From: Streptomyces phaeolivaceus
GTDB lineage: Bacteria > Actinomycetota > Actinomycetes > Streptomycetales > Streptomycetaceae
DNA: 64,000 bases
Direction of reading: 5' to 3'
NCBI RefSeq assembly: GCF_009184865.1
Contig: NZ_CP045096.1
Location: 7,750,001-7,814,000 of the forward strand
Part shown: piece by piece, positions 34,680 to 47,400 of the stretch
Layout: the number at the start of each line of letters is the position of its first letter
Numbering within the stretch: the stretch's first letter is position 1
Position numbers and translations under genes: made by a program
The notes under the pieces: model-generated
Seen by the model: the letters and a program-made list of their open reading frames with translations, nothing else
Told to the model about the DNA's origin: nothing
The model's database searches: none

Positions 34680-35612
34680 TCAAAGCCATCCAGCGAACTC
34701 CAACAACAACTCCCCGTCCCGAGGCCGTCCCACCCGCCGAGCCCGAACCCCCGACTCCACCGCCCGGAACAACGTCCACCCCCGCAACCGCTCCTGATCC
34801 ACGTCCAGCGACTCGGCCAGCTTCTTCACCCGCCGCCGAGTGATCGCCGCCCCCGACGGCGACGCGATCAGGTCCTCCACCCGGTCCCGCACCAGACGGG
34901 CCAGATCGAACGCGCACTCACCCACCACCGGATCCGGCCCCACCGCCAGCCACGGCAACCGCTCCCCGGCCAGCACCTTGCTCTGCCGGAACGTCCCGTG
35001 CAGCAACCGCTCCTCGGGCACGGAGTCCACCAGCTCCGCACGCACCCCGAGAGCCGCGTCGACCAGCCCCCGCACCTCGGAGTCCTCCTCGGCGCCCGCC
35101 CGGAGGGCCTCCGCCTGCCGCCCCGTCCGCTCGGCCACCGTCTCGAAGAAATGCGCCTCCGGCGGCTCGACCCACAGCCGCCGCAGGGTCGCCGCGGCCT
35201 CCAGCAGCGCCTTCGCCTCCGGCAGCGACCGCACCGACAGATCCGGGTGCAGCCGCTCCAGCAGCAGTACGCCGTGACTGTCCCCGGGGTTGAGCATCCG
35301 CACCGCACCCCGCCCGTCCCAGTGCGCGAGGGCCGCCCGCTCGGCCTCCGGCCGGGCCCGCCCGGGCGCCAGCTTCAGCACGGCGGGGGTGTCGTCGATC
35401 ATCCGCACCAGGAGCACAAGACTGCTGCGGCCACCGGGTGCCTGCACCCGCTCCACTGTCAACTCGCGTAGATCCACGGCCTGTTGAAGCAGCTCGGGGA
35501 GGGATTCCAGCCAGCCGCCGATCCCGTCACCACCCTCCGGCCGCCGGGTCTCGGCGAGTGCCCGCACCAGCCGCTGCGGCGGTTCGAAGTCCTCGAAAGC
35601 CATGCGAGCCAT
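34680..35612 (-). CDS. Aminoglycoside phosphotransferase-like protein lacking catalytic residues (pseudokinase)
   Basis: 310 residues. The order of segments matches the aminoglycoside/hydroxyurea kinase family: SLVLLVRMIDDTPAVLKLAPG (strand with the ATP-binding Lys), ERAALAHWDGRGAVRML, VLLLERLHPDL, then LLHGTFRQSKVL and PWLAVGPDPVVGECAFDLARL. Active members have HGDxxxxN and a following D at the metal site. Here the catalytic Asp is Thr207, the Asn is Lys212, and the metal Asp aligns near Gly225. The fold is otherwise intact with no stop or shift. It probably has no kinase activity and may bind a ligand or protein. It lies beside the lipoprotein pair that precedes rimP. Confidence 0.8.
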   Translation of the reverse strand: MARMAFEDFEPPQRLVRALAETRRPEGGDGIGGWLESLPELLQQAVDLRELTVERVQAPGGRSSLVLLVRMIDDTPAVLKLAPGRARPEAERAALAHWDGRGAVRMLNPGDSHGVLLLERLHPDLSVRSLPEAKALLEAAATLRRLWVEPPEAHFFETVAERTGRQAEALRAGAEEDSEVRGLVDAALGVRAELVDSVPEERLLHGTFRQSKVLAGERLPWLAVGPDPVVGECAFDLARLVRDRVEDLIASPSGAAITRRRVKKLAESLDVDQERLRGWTLFRAVESGVRARRVGRPRDGELLLEFAGWL

Positions 35613-35639
35613 GTGCGAGTGGTTCCCTTCGGGCCGTGA

Positions 35640-36095
35640 TCAGGTGTGCGGTGTCGCCGACGGACCGGCGGCGGCCGTCCGCTCGGCGAGACCAGGGAAG
35701 GCTACGCTTCCGCCCCGCCACCGCACCGCCCGCACCGCCGCTTCCCGCAGCGCCTCGGCCGCCGCGGCCCGCCGGTCGCCCTCGGACGCCCGGACCAGAT
35801 CCGAGTACACACCGGCCACCCGCTCCTCCAGCTCGGCGGCGAGCCGCACGGCGGAGTCGGAATCGGACACCTGGAAGGGCAGCGTGTACCCGGCCGCCGC
35901 CGCGGCGGGCTCACCGCCGAGATCCCGCACGGCCCGGCTGAGCCCGTCCCGGCGGGCCCGGTGCGCGTCGTACGCCTGCCGGGCCTCGCTCCGCCGCGCC
36001 TCGTCGATCTTCCCGCCGACGACGCCGTACCCGTACACGGCCGCGTGCTCGGCCCCGAGTGCCGCCTGTACCGCCTTCAGTTCCCCGCCGCTCAC
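35640..36095 (-). CDS. DUF4439 ferritin-like protein
   Basis: 151 residues from a GTG that overlaps the upstream lipoprotein stop by four bases (GTGA), with GGAGGGA as ribosome site. The helical sequence (LGAEHAAVYGYGVVGGKID ... AHRARRDGLSRAVRDLGG ... LAAELEERVAGVYSDLVRAS) is that of the DUF4439 ferritin-like domain. The Glu/His pairs expected of a di-iron site are only partly present, so metal binding is uncertain. The two genes of the pair are presumably co-translated. Confidence 0.75.
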   Translation of the reverse strand: MSGGELKAVQAALGAEHAAVYGYGVVGGKIDEARRSEARQAYDAHRARRDGLSRAVRDLGGEPAAAAAGYTLPFQVSDSDSAVRLAAELEERVAGVYSDLVRASEGDRRAAAAEALREAAVRAVRWRGGSVAFPGLAERTAAAGPSATPHT

Positions 36096-36631
36096 TTGGC
36101 TCCCTCCGTCAACAAGTACGCGTGCCCGGCACCCGCCGCCGCCACCGAGGCCATCAGCCGCGCCATCTCACCCGATACCTCCAGCAACGCCTTGGCCCGC
36201 CGGTCGGCGAGACGCCGCTCGGCCGTGGCCAGCTCGGCGAGGGCCGCCCCGGGGTCGTCCGGCACGGGGGAGGGGGAAGCCGAGGACGAGGGGGAGTGCG
36301 AACCGGACGGAGAGGCGCTCACCGTACGCGCGCCCGCCCCCTTCGCGCCCCCGAACGCCTTGGCATGCCGTACGACCTCCGCCCGCAGCGGTGTCAGCAG
36401 CGCGGCCAGATCCGGATGGGCGGCGATCACGAGGTCGTACCGCTCCACGAGCCCCTCGCTGTCCCGGGCCACCCGCGCGCGTGCCCGCTCCGCCTCCGAC
36501 GTACCGCTCCCGCCCCCGGACCCCTCACCCCCGGAGGAGCACCCCACGAGCAGCCCCACACCGGCTGCCCCGACGAGCAAACTCCTTCTGCGCGGCCCCG
36601 ACAGGGCACGCGACGACAGGCTGAACGACAC
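36092..36631 (-). CDS. Lipoprotein of unknown function paired with the DUF4439 gene
   Basis: 179 residues from GTG 36631, with AGGA eight bases upstream. The N-terminus has paired Arg (GPRRRSLLVG) and a lipobox LLVGC near residue 32, so it is a membrane-anchored lipoprotein, possibly Tat-exported. The body has helices (ARDSEGLVERYDLVIAAHPDL, LAELATAERRLADRRAKALLEV), a Ser/Pro linker, and a final helix. I do not recognise a function. A longer minus-strand frame up to 37093 overlaps rimP and is not coding. Confidence 0.65.
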   Translation of the reverse strand: MSFSLSSRALSGPRRRSLLVGAAGVGLLVGCSSGGEGSGGGSGTSEAERARARVARDSEGLVERYDLVIAAHPDLAALLTPLRAEVVRHAKAFGGAKGAGARTVSASPSGSHSPSSSASPSPVPDDPGAALAELATAERRLADRRAKALLEVSGEMARLMASVAAAGAGHAYLLTEGAK

Positions 36632-36814
36632 AGCAGACGTCCTAGGGGGGTCGTACGAACAAAGAAGCGGTGCGATCACGGTACCTGTGAACGGGCCCCG
36701 GTCCCGATAGGGGCGCGGGCGACTCGTGGACGGCAACACCCCAGCGGAGCGGCTACCCTTTGACCTGACACGCGCCCTACCCACAACAGCACACGCGGCC
36801 GAGGAGTCACCCGG

Positions 36815-37324
36815 ATGAGCACCACCCAGAGCGAGAGGCTGCGAGAACTGCTGGAACCGCTCGTACGCTCCCAGGGCCTCGATCTCGAAGAGATCGCAGT
36901 GGACTCGGTCGGACGCAAGCGGGTGCTGCGGGTGGTCGTCGACTCGGACGAGGGCGCGGATCTGGACACGGTCGCCGATGTGAGCCGCGCGCTCTCGGCC
37001 ACGCTGGACGAGACCGACGCGATGGGCCAGGCGGAGTACACCCTCGAAGTGGGCACACCGGGCGCCGAGCGCGCCCTCACCGAGCACCGTCACTACCGCC
37101 GTGCCGTGGACCGTCTGGTGAAGTTCGCGCTCCGCGAGGACGGGGAACTGATCGCCAGAATCCTGACCGTGGACGACGAGGGCCTCGACCTCGAAGTGCC
37201 CGGCGTGAAGGGCCGCAAGCCCACCGCCCGCCGGCTCGCCTTCGACGAGATCGACAGGGCCCGCGTCCAGGTCGAGTTCAACCGCAAGGACAAGAAGGAC
37301 ATGACGGAAGAGGAGGAGGCGTAG
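36815..37324 (+). CDS. rimP: Ribosome maturation factor RimP
   Basis: 169 residues. It assists 30S subunit assembly. The family pattern is clear: [44 protein letters not shown], and [28 protein letters not shown]. It ends in an acidic tail and is followed by nusA after two bases. A promoter should lie in the 180 bases upstream, which hold no gene. Confidence 0.95.
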   Translation: MSTTQSERLRELLEPLVRSQGLDLEEIAVDSVGRKRVLRVVVDSDEGADLDTVADVSRALSATLDETDAMGQAEYTLEVGTPGAERALTEHRHYRRAVDRLVKFALREDGELIARILTVDDEGLDLEVPGVKGRKPTARRLAFDEIDRARVQVEFNRKDKKDMTEEEEA

Positions 37325-37326
37325 CC

Positions 37327-38313
37327 GTGGACATCGACATGAGCGCCCTGCGGGGCTTGGTACGGGAGAAGGAGATCTCCTTCGACCTGCTCGTGGAGGC
37401 GATCGAGGCAGCCCTCCTCATCGCCTACCACCGCACCGAGGGAAGCCGCCGGCACGCGCGCGTGGAGCTCAACCGGGAGACCGGCCATGTGACCGTGTGG
37501 GCGAAGGAGGACCCCGAGGACCTGGAGGAGGGGCAGGAGCCGCGCCCGTTCGACGACACCCCGTCGGACTTCGGGCGCATCGCCGCCACCACCGCCAAAC
37601 AGGTGATCCTCCAGCGCCTGCGGGACGCGGAGGACGACGCCACGCTCGGCGAGTACGCGGGGCGCGAGGGCGACATCGTCACCGGTGTGGTCCAGCAGGG
37701 CCGCGACCCGAAGAACGTGCTCGTCGACATCGGCAAGCTGGAGGCCATCCTGCCGGTGCAGGAACAGGTCCCGGGCGAGGCCTACCAGCACGGCATGCGG
37801 CTGCGCTCGTACGTCGTGCGGGTGGCGAAGGGTGTCCGCGGTCCCTCCGTGACGCTCTCGCGCACGCACCCCAATCTGGTGAAGAAGCTCTTCGCCCTGG
37901 AGGTGCCGGAGATCGCCGACGGGTCCGTCGAGATCGCCGCCATCGCGCGTGAGGCCGGTCACCGTACGAAGATCGCCGTTCGGTCGACGCGCAGCGGGCT
38001 GAACGCCAAGGGTGCCTGTATCGGCCCGATGGGCGGCCGGGTGCGCAATGTCATGGGCGAGCTGAACGGCGAGAAGATCGACATCGTCGACTGGTCGGAC
38101 GACCCGGCCGAGATGGTGGCGAACGCGCTCTCCCCGGCCCGGGTCTCCAAGGTCGAGGTCGTGGACCTCGCGGCCCGCTCCGCGCGGGTCACGGTGCCCG
38201 ACTACCAGCTGTCGCTGGCGATCGGCAAGGAGGGCCAGAACGCCCGCCTCGCCGCCCGCCTCACCGGCTGGCGGATCGACATCCGCCCGGACACCGAGCA
38301 GCCGTCGGAGTAG
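37327..38313 (+). CDS. nusA: Transcription termination/antitermination factor NusA
   Basis: 328 residues from GTG. N-terminal RNA polymerase-binding domain (1-125), S1 domain (about 125-205: [16 protein letters not shown]), then two KH domains (about 210-325: [37 protein letters not shown]). It lacks the C-terminal acidic repeats of Enterobacteria, as is normal in actinobacteria. It pauses and paces RNA polymerase. It is in the rimP-nusA-ylxR-infB operon. Confidence 0.97.
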   Translation: MDIDMSALRGLVREKEISFDLLVEAIEAALLIAYHRTEGSRRHARVELNRETGHVTVWAKEDPEDLEEGQEPRPFDDTPSDFGRIAATTAKQVILQRLRDAEDDATLGEYAGREGDIVTGVVQQGRDPKNVLVDIGKLEAILPVQEQVPGEAYQHGMRLRSYVVRVAKGVRGPSVTLSRTHPNLVKKLFALEVPEIADGSVEIAAIAREAGHRTKIAVRSTRSGLNAKGACIGPMGGRVRNVMGELNGEKIDIVDWSDDPAEMVANALSPARVSKVEVVDLAARSARVTVPDYQLSLAIGKEGQNARLAARLTGWRIDIRPDTEQPSE

Positions 38314-38323
38314 GCGGGGAATA

Positions 38324-38349
38324 GATCCAAGCCGCAGGTCGCTTGGATC
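38324..38349 (+). promoter_or_regulatory. Perfect inverted repeat between nusA and ylxR
   Basis: GATCCAAGC and GCTTGGATC are separated by eight bases, 10 bases after the nusA stop and within the operon. Without a T-run it could be a pause, processing or attenuation site. Confidence 0.6.
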
Positions 38350-38426
38350 ACGTCACTTATATGCGCGGCAACTGTTCGATTCTTGCCCCAAAGGGGTGAG
38401 GGCGGCGCGGGGAGGTAGACTTAGCA

Positions 38427-38741
38427 GTGTCTGGCCGGACGCGTGCCCGCGCATGCCCTGAACGCACCTGTGTGGGGTGCAGGCAGCGAGCGGCCAAGAC
38501 CGAACTGCTGCGGGTCGTGGCGATCGAGGGCGAATGCGCCCCCGATCCTCGCGGTACGCTGCCCGGCCGGGGTGCGTACGTACACCCCGCCCAGGTCTGT
38601 CTCGACCTGGCGGTACGCCGTCGGGCGTTCACGCGGGCGCTGCGTGCCCCGGGAGCGCTCGACACAAAGGCGTTGCGCCTCTACGTGGAGCAGACGACAG
38701 TTGCCGAGCAGGTGACGGTTGCCGAGCAGGCAACACCGTAA
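38427..38741 (+). CDS. rnpM: YlxR family RNA-binding protein (RnpM)
   Basis: 104 residues from GTG with GGGGAGG upstream. The family signature is RTCVGCRQRAAKTELLRVV and GRGAYVHPAQVCLDLAVRRRAFTRALR. In Bacillus the protein binds RNase P RNA. The C-terminus is an 18-base tandem repeat coding for TVAEQV / TVAEQA, probably not structured. It lies between nusA and infB in the standard order. Confidence 0.93.
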   Translation: MSGRTRARACPERTCVGCRQRAAKTELLRVVAIEGECAPDPRGTLPGRGAYVHPAQVCLDLAVRRRAFTRALRAPGALDTKALRLYVEQTTVAEQVTVAEQATP

Positions 38742-38887
38742 GACGTGTCGTACGGAACCTCCGTGCGGCCCGGTATTCCGCGAGTTGGAAGTAGGTCGAG
38801 ATTGCGATGAGCACTCGATGAGCACGCGATGAGTACGCCCATGAAGTAGCGACGGTCCGGACGCACCCGGACCTAAAAAGGAGCGAA

Positions 38888-42031
<3,144 letters not shown>

Positions 42032-42045
42032 GCCGGTGGTTCATG

Positions 42046-42079
42046 CCGGCCGGGGGTGCCATTCGGTACCCCCGGCCGG
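42046..42079 (+). terminator. Terminator hairpin after infB
   Basis: CCGGCCGGGGGT and ACCCCCGGCCGG form a 12-base perfect stem, 14 bases after the infB stop. A copy of the short dispersed repeat lies on the minus strand at about 42116-42138, then nothing clear up to ylxP. Confidence 0.8.
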
Positions 42080-42267
42080 TGTGGCCGTTCCTGGGAGCTT
42101 CGCCCCCAGACCCCCTTCGCGCAGTTCCCCGCGCCCCTGAAGGTCTGGGCCCGGGGGCGAGTAAATCCCGTCGAGCCCCCACCGGGTTCGATGTACGGTT
42201 CTGATGTTGCCGCCCGGCCTACGGGTGGGCCATCGATCCCGTACCGGCGGGTGAACCGGACACACAC

Positions 42268-42561
42268 ATGTACGTGGGGACTCTGTCCTTCGATCTCCTG
42301 CTCGGCGACGTACGGTCGCTGAAGGAGAAGCGCTCCGTCGTCCGCCCGATCGTGGCCGAGCTCCACCGCAAGTTCGCGGTGAGCGTGGCGGAGGTCGACC
42401 ATATGGATCTGCACCGCCGGGCCGTGATCGGGCTGGCGGTGGTCTCCGGTGACACGGGGCATCTGACCGACGTACTGGACCGGTGCGAGCGACTGGTCGC
42501 CGCGCGGCCCGAGGTCGAACTCCTCTCGGTCAGACGGCGGCTGCACGGCGACGACGACTGA
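42268..42561 (+). CDS. ylxP: DUF503 / YlxP family protein
   Basis: 97 residues, whole length of the family: MYVGTLSFDLLLGDVRSLKEKRSVVRP, then FAVSVAEVDHMDLHRRAVIGLAVVSGD. A small ferredoxin-fold protein always found between infB and rbfA; its Bacillus relative is linked to ribosome assembly, but the role is not settled. It starts about 235 bases after infB, so it may have its own promoter. Confidence 0.93.
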   Translation: MYVGTLSFDLLLGDVRSLKEKRSVVRPIVAELHRKFAVSVAEVDHMDLHRRAVIGLAVVSGDTGHLTDVLDRCERLVAARPEVELLSVRRRLHGDDD

Positions 42562-42633
42562 CCGGTCGCGGAGCCGAAGAGCAGCACAATTCAGGAAACA
42601 GCAGTAACGCGGAACGAGCTAGGAGACGGACCA

Positions 42634-43098
42634 GTGGCCGACAACGCGCGCGCCAAGAGGCTGGCGGACCTCATCCGAGAGGTGGTGGCCCAGAAGCTGT
42701 TGCGTGGGATCAAGGACCCGCGGCTCGGCTCACACGTCACCATCACGGACACCCGGGTGACCGGGGACCTGCGGGAGGCGACCGTCTTCTACACGGTCTA
42801 CGGGGACGACGAGGAGCGGGCGGCAGCCGCCGCGGGGCTGGAGAGCGCCAAGGGCATCCTCCGTTCCGAGGTCGGACGCGCCGCACAGGTGAAGTTCACC
42901 CCGACCCTCACCTTCGTGGCCGACGCCCTCCCGGACACCGCCAAGACCATCGACGACCTGCTCGACAAGGCGCGGGCCTCGGACGCCCAGGTGCGCGAGA
43001 GCGCGTCGGGCGCCAAGTACGCCGGTGAGGCCGACCCGTACCGCAAGCCGGGCGAAGACGCCGATGACGACGCCGATGAGGATGCCGCCGCCGAATGA
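42634..43098 (+). CDS. rbfA: 30S ribosome-binding factor RbfA
   Basis: 154 residues from GTG with AGGAG eight bases before. The KH-like fold shows ARAKRLADLIREVVAQKLLRGIKDPRLG, VTITDTRVTGDLREATVFYTV and SEVGRAAQVKFTPTLTFVAD. It aids late 16S rRNA maturation. It has an acidic C-terminal tail and overlaps truB by four bases (ATGA). Confidence 0.96.
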   Translation: MADNARAKRLADLIREVVAQKLLRGIKDPRLGSHVTITDTRVTGDLREATVFYTVYGDDEERAAAAAGLESAKGILRSEVGRAAQVKFTPTLTFVADALPDTAKTIDDLLDKARASDAQVRESASGAKYAGEADPYRKPGEDADDDADEDAAAE

Positions 43099-44009
43099 CC
43101 GAGCAGCGCCGGAAGAACACCACGCCCGACGGCCTTGTCATCGTCGACAAGCCGTCGGGCTTCACTTCGCACGATGTCGTCGCCAAGATGCGGGGCATCG
43201 CCCGGACCCGACGGGTCGGGCACGCGGGAACGCTCGACCCGATGGCCACCGGAGTGCTCGTCCTGGGGGTGGAGAGGGCCACCAAGCTGCTCGGTCACCT
43301 CGCGCTCACCGAGAAGGAGTACCTGGGGACCGTCCGGCTCGGGCAGACGACGGTCACCGACGACGCCGAGGGCGAGATCACGGCGTCGGTCGACGCGTCG
43401 AAGGTCACCCGGGACGCCGTCGACGCCGGTGTGGCCGAGCTGACCGGCCGGATCATGCAGGTGCCGTCCAAGGTCAGCGCCATCAAGATCGACGGCGTGC
43501 GGTCCTACAAACGGGCCCGGGACGGCGAGGACTTCGAGATTCCCGCCCGGCCCGTCACCATCTCCTCCTTCGCGGTGTACGACGTCCGGGACGCCGTCGC
43601 CGAGGACGGCACCCCCGTCCTCGACCTGGTGGTGTCGGTGGTGTGCTCCTCCGGGACGTACATCCGCGCCCTCGCCCGCGACCTGGGCGCCGGCCTGGGC
43701 GTCGGCGGCCACCTCACGGCGCTGCGCCGCACACGCGTGGGCCCGTACAAGCTGGACTCCGCCCGCACCCTGGACCAGCTCCAGGAGGAGCTGACCGTGA
43801 TGCCGGTCGCCGAGGCCGCCACGGCCGCGTTCCCCCGCTGGGACGTGGACGACAAGCGCGCCCGACTCCTGCTGAACGGCGTCCGCCTGGAGATGCCCGA
43901 GGAGTACACGGACCGCGGCGCCGTCGCCGTCTTCGACCCCACCGGCCGCTTCCTGGCCCTGGTGGAGAGCCAGAAGGGCAAGGCGAAGAGCCTGGCGGTC
44001 TTCGGCTAG
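43095..44009 (+). CDS. truB: tRNA pseudouridine(55) synthase
   Basis: 304 residues. It makes pseudouridine 55 in tRNA T-loops. The catalytic Asp48 is in HAGTLDPMATGVL. Other family segments are GLVIVDKPSGFTSHDVV, QVPSKVSAIKIDGVRSYKRAR and CSSGTYIRALARDLG. It is translationally coupled to rbfA. Confidence 0.97.
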   Translation: MTEQRRKNTTPDGLVIVDKPSGFTSHDVVAKMRGIARTRRVGHAGTLDPMATGVLVLGVERATKLLGHLALTEKEYLGTVRLGQTTVTDDAEGEITASVDASKVTRDAVDAGVAELTGRIMQVPSKVSAIKIDGVRSYKRARDGEDFEIPARPVTISSFAVYDVRDAVAEDGTPVLDLVVSVVCSSGTYIRALARDLGAGLGVGGHLTALRRTRVGPYKLDSARTLDQLQEELTVMPVAEAATAAFPRWDVDDKRARLLLNGVRLEMPEEYTDRGAVAVFDPTGRFLALVESQKGKAKSLAVFG

Positions 44010-44060
44010 AGCCGGGGGACTTCGGCGCTGAGGAGCAGGGGCGCAGCCCCGCGCTCTTCA

Positions 44061-44114
44061 GGGGCGCGGGGCGGTCACACTATGCGGCTCCGCCGCGTGG
44101 GCGCGAGCAACCAC
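44061..44114. repeat. Dispersed intergenic repeat, long form
   Basis: GGGGCGCGGGG, then a variant middle, then the ATGCGGCTCCGCCGCGTGGG core and GCGAGCAACCAC. It is a third copy of the element at 30816 and 34570. Confidence 0.8.
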
Positions 44115-44186
44115 GACTCACCCGCACCCGCCGCGCAACCTGTCCTCCCGAGCCATGAGGCGCCCAACCGCTCAACCCGGCGGAGC

Positions 44187-44227
44187 GTGGAGCGGCGGTC
44201 ACGGGGTCACTGTTCCCGCCGCTCCAC
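44187..44227 (+). terminator. Hairpin in the truB downstream region
   Basis: GTGGAGCGGCGG and CCGCCGCTCCAC form a perfect 12-base stem with a 17-base loop. The stretch between truB and the next gene (44010-44406) holds only this hairpin, the dispersed repeat and presumably the promoter of the next gene, which I cannot pinpoint. Confidence 0.7.
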
Positions 44228-44406
44228 GGTCCCCCCTCGGTTCCCCCACCCAGAGGTGTATCCATCTCCCTACGGCTATTCACCCCTTCGTGCAGGCGCT
44301 CGGAGTGAACCGAGGGAGCGGAAGGGGGCGCGTTCGCCGCGAGATCTGTTCCGCTGATCTTCACGTGCCTACCGTCGGAACACAGGTACGACGGGGAGGT
44401 CAGGAC

Positions 44407-47400
44407 ATGGCGGTACGGGGCCGTCGGGCAACCGACGACGGCCGCCGGGCGGCGCGGGACGAAGTCCTGGTGCGGGTCGGCGATCTGGCGGGACGACCAC
44501 GCGGCACGGGCTTCGTGGCCGATCATCAGGGCACCGTCGTGACCAGTCACGAGGCGGTGGACGGGCTGGCCCGGATCGTGGTGCGCGCCACCGGCGACCG
44601 CGTCTGCGTGGTGACCTCCGACGCGGTGACCCCGCTGCCCGCCCTCGATCTCGCGCTCATCCGCACCGAGGGGCTCTGCGTGGACCCGCTGCCCTTCGCC
44701 CTGCGGGACGACGTCGACACGGGCGCCTACGTCCGTATCGCGGCCGGCGGCTGGCGCGAGGCACGGGTGCTGGGCACGGCGGACGTCACCTACACGGCGA
44801 CCGACGGCTTCCATCTGCTGCGCGGCGCCCTGGAGTTGGCGATCGGCACGGCCGGGAGCGAGGCGCTGCGGCTGGGCGGGGGCGCGGCCGGCGGACCGGT
44901 CCTCGACGCGACCACCGGTGCCGTCGTGGGCGTGCTCGGCACGGCGCTGGAGGCCCAGCACCGGGCCACCGGTTTCGCCGTACCCCTGCGCGGATGGCGG
45001 GCCGAACGGCCGCTGGCCGAGCTGCTCGCGCGCAACGCGGCGACGGTGGGGGCGTACGGGGCCGATCTGAACCTGGCCGGGGTGCTGGAGCTGACGGCCA
45101 CCACCGTCGGGTCGGACGGGCCGGAGGCGGGCGCCGGAGCCGTCGCGGCGACCGGGGCGCCCGCCCCCGTCGAACGGGTCGCTGTCGTCGGCGAGTTCAC
45201 CGCTTTCGCCGAAGGCCCGTCGACGGTCCTCGGCCTCGTCGGCCCACCCGGCAGCGGCCGTACGACAGAGCTGGCCGCCCTCGCCGCCCGGCGCGGCCGG
45301 GGCCCCGAACCGGCCCCCACCCTCTGGCTCCGCGGCGCCGACCTCCTCTCCGACGACGCCTCCGTCGCGGACGCGGCCCGCCGCGCGCTGGAACGGGCGG
45401 GGCGGATCGTGGCGGCGTCGTCGGTGCCGGCGGCCGGGGCCGAGGAGAGCGGGGCATCGGGCTCGTCAGGCTCATCGGGCTCATCGGGGGCCGGCGGATC
45501 CAGCGGCTGCGGTGGCGCCGCCGGGTCCGCCGCGTCGGGCGGATGGGCCGCCTCGGACTTCTCCGCCGCCTTCGCCGCGTCCGGGGGCTGGGACGCGGCG
45601 GGCGGTGCCGACGACGCGGCAGGGGCGCGGGCCGGAGTGGGGCGGCCGTGGCTGCCCGGCCGCTACGAGGGCGAGTTGGGGGACATCCGGCCGGAGCGGC
45701 TCGCACGGCTCGCGGGGGCGGCGGGGCGGCCCCTGCTGCTGCTTCTCGACGGGCCCGAGGAGATGCCGCCGAAACTCGCGCACCGGCTGGCCGAGTGGAC
45801 CGCCGGGACGGCCGAGTGGCTGCGGGAGAACGGGGCGCGGCTGGTGGTGGCCTGCCGTGCCGAGTACTGGGAGCGGGCCGGGGCGCGGTTCCCGGCCGAG
45901 CTGCTGTACGGGGAGGCGTCCGGCGAGGAGGGGCAGACGCTGCCCGCCTGCGTACGGCTCGGGGACCTGACGGAGAGCGAGGCCCGGCGGGCCCGGCTGC
46001 GGTACGGCATCCCTGAGGACGCGCTCGCCGGGACCGACGCCCGGCATCCGCTCACCCTGCGGCTCCTGTCCGAGGTACGGGCGGCGCTGCCGGAGCCCCC
46101 GGCCGGGCGGCCCGGCGAGGATGGCGCCTCCGCCGGACCGCGTGACGGGGGCGGGGACCGGGGCGCGGATCGGGGCGGTCGGCCGGGCGCGGGAGGATGC
46201 GGGTACGGCCGGGCGGAGGCCTCCTCGGGCGTCGGCACGCCGCTCTTCGGTGAGCGTGTCGACGCGGGCGGCGCCCGCCCGTCCGATCCTGCGGCACCCT
46301 CCTCGGCCACGGGGCCGTCCTCCCGCGGCTCGACCCCGCCCCCCTACGGCCCGCCCGCGTCCTCCAACCCTTCAGGGCGCCCGGACCGGGACGAGGTGCT
46401 GGCCGCCTATCTGGATCTGATGTGTCTGCGGGTCGCCGTGCGGCTGGCCGTGGGGAACGGAGTGCGGGGGACGGCCGTGCGACGGCTCGCGGCGCAGGTC
46501 TCCGGGCAGGTGCACGAGGCGGCCCGGCGATGTCTGGGCCCCGGACAGGGGGAGCTGGACCGGGCGGCGTTCGAGGCCGTGTTCCCCTGGGGGCCGGTGT
46601 CCGGGCGGCGGCTCGGCGGCACCACCGGCTGGGCCTCGGCCGTGCTCACCGAAGGCCTGCTCGTCCCGGCCGGTGACGGCTACCGCTTCGCCCACGAGGA
46701 GCTGGCCGACTGGATCCAGGGCGCCCACCTGGACCTCGACGCGGCCCTGCACGCGCTGGTGCACCGGGGCTGGGTCGCCCAGGCCGAGACACGGCGCGGC
46801 TGGGGGACCATGCCGTCCGAGGCCCGGGTCCGCAGGCAGGCCCGCCGGGCCACCCGCAACCTCCCCGTCCCCCGCCACCGCATCGGCCCCGTCGTCCACG
46901 CCCTGCTCCTCCTCGGCCGCCAGCAGGGGCCCACCGAACTCGCGGGCCGCCTGGAGGAGTTGCTCGACGCCCTGGACGCACTGCTGCCACCCGGCGGCCC
47001 GGCCCCCGACGACCCGACCTGGTGGGCCACCCGCCTCCTGGGCGAGGTCCTGCTCCGGGTGCCCGACGCGACGCCGTACACCAGGGTGCTGCGCTTCCTC
47101 ACCGAGCGGATCGGGGCCTGGCGGGCCCAGGGCCGGGGCGTACCGGGGGAGTTCGGGCCGGACTTCTGGGCAGCGCTGCCGCTGCCCGAGGCGGAACGGT
47201 TCGACCTGCTGCGACGCCTCGTCGTGGCCGACCCGCCCACCGGCGAAGGGTCCCGCTATCTGGACGTGGTCTCCCGGCTCCTCGCGGCCGACCCCACCGG
47301 CGTACAGCCGCTGCTCACCCGCTGGTTCCCCGACGACACCCCGCTGGTCTCGACCCCGGACGCCACCGTGGCGACGGCCGCGCAGGCGCTGCTGCACACC

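Noticed and set aside
36632..37093. N-terminal extension of the minus-strand lipoprotein ORF to 37093
   Set aside because: It overlaps rimP and would place the lipobox far inside the protein. GTG 36631 gives a normal lipoprotein signal.
44061..44114. A possible tRNA or small RNA gene after truB
   Set aside because: The hairpin-like block is one of several copies of the dispersed intergenic repeat and does not fold as a cloverleaf.
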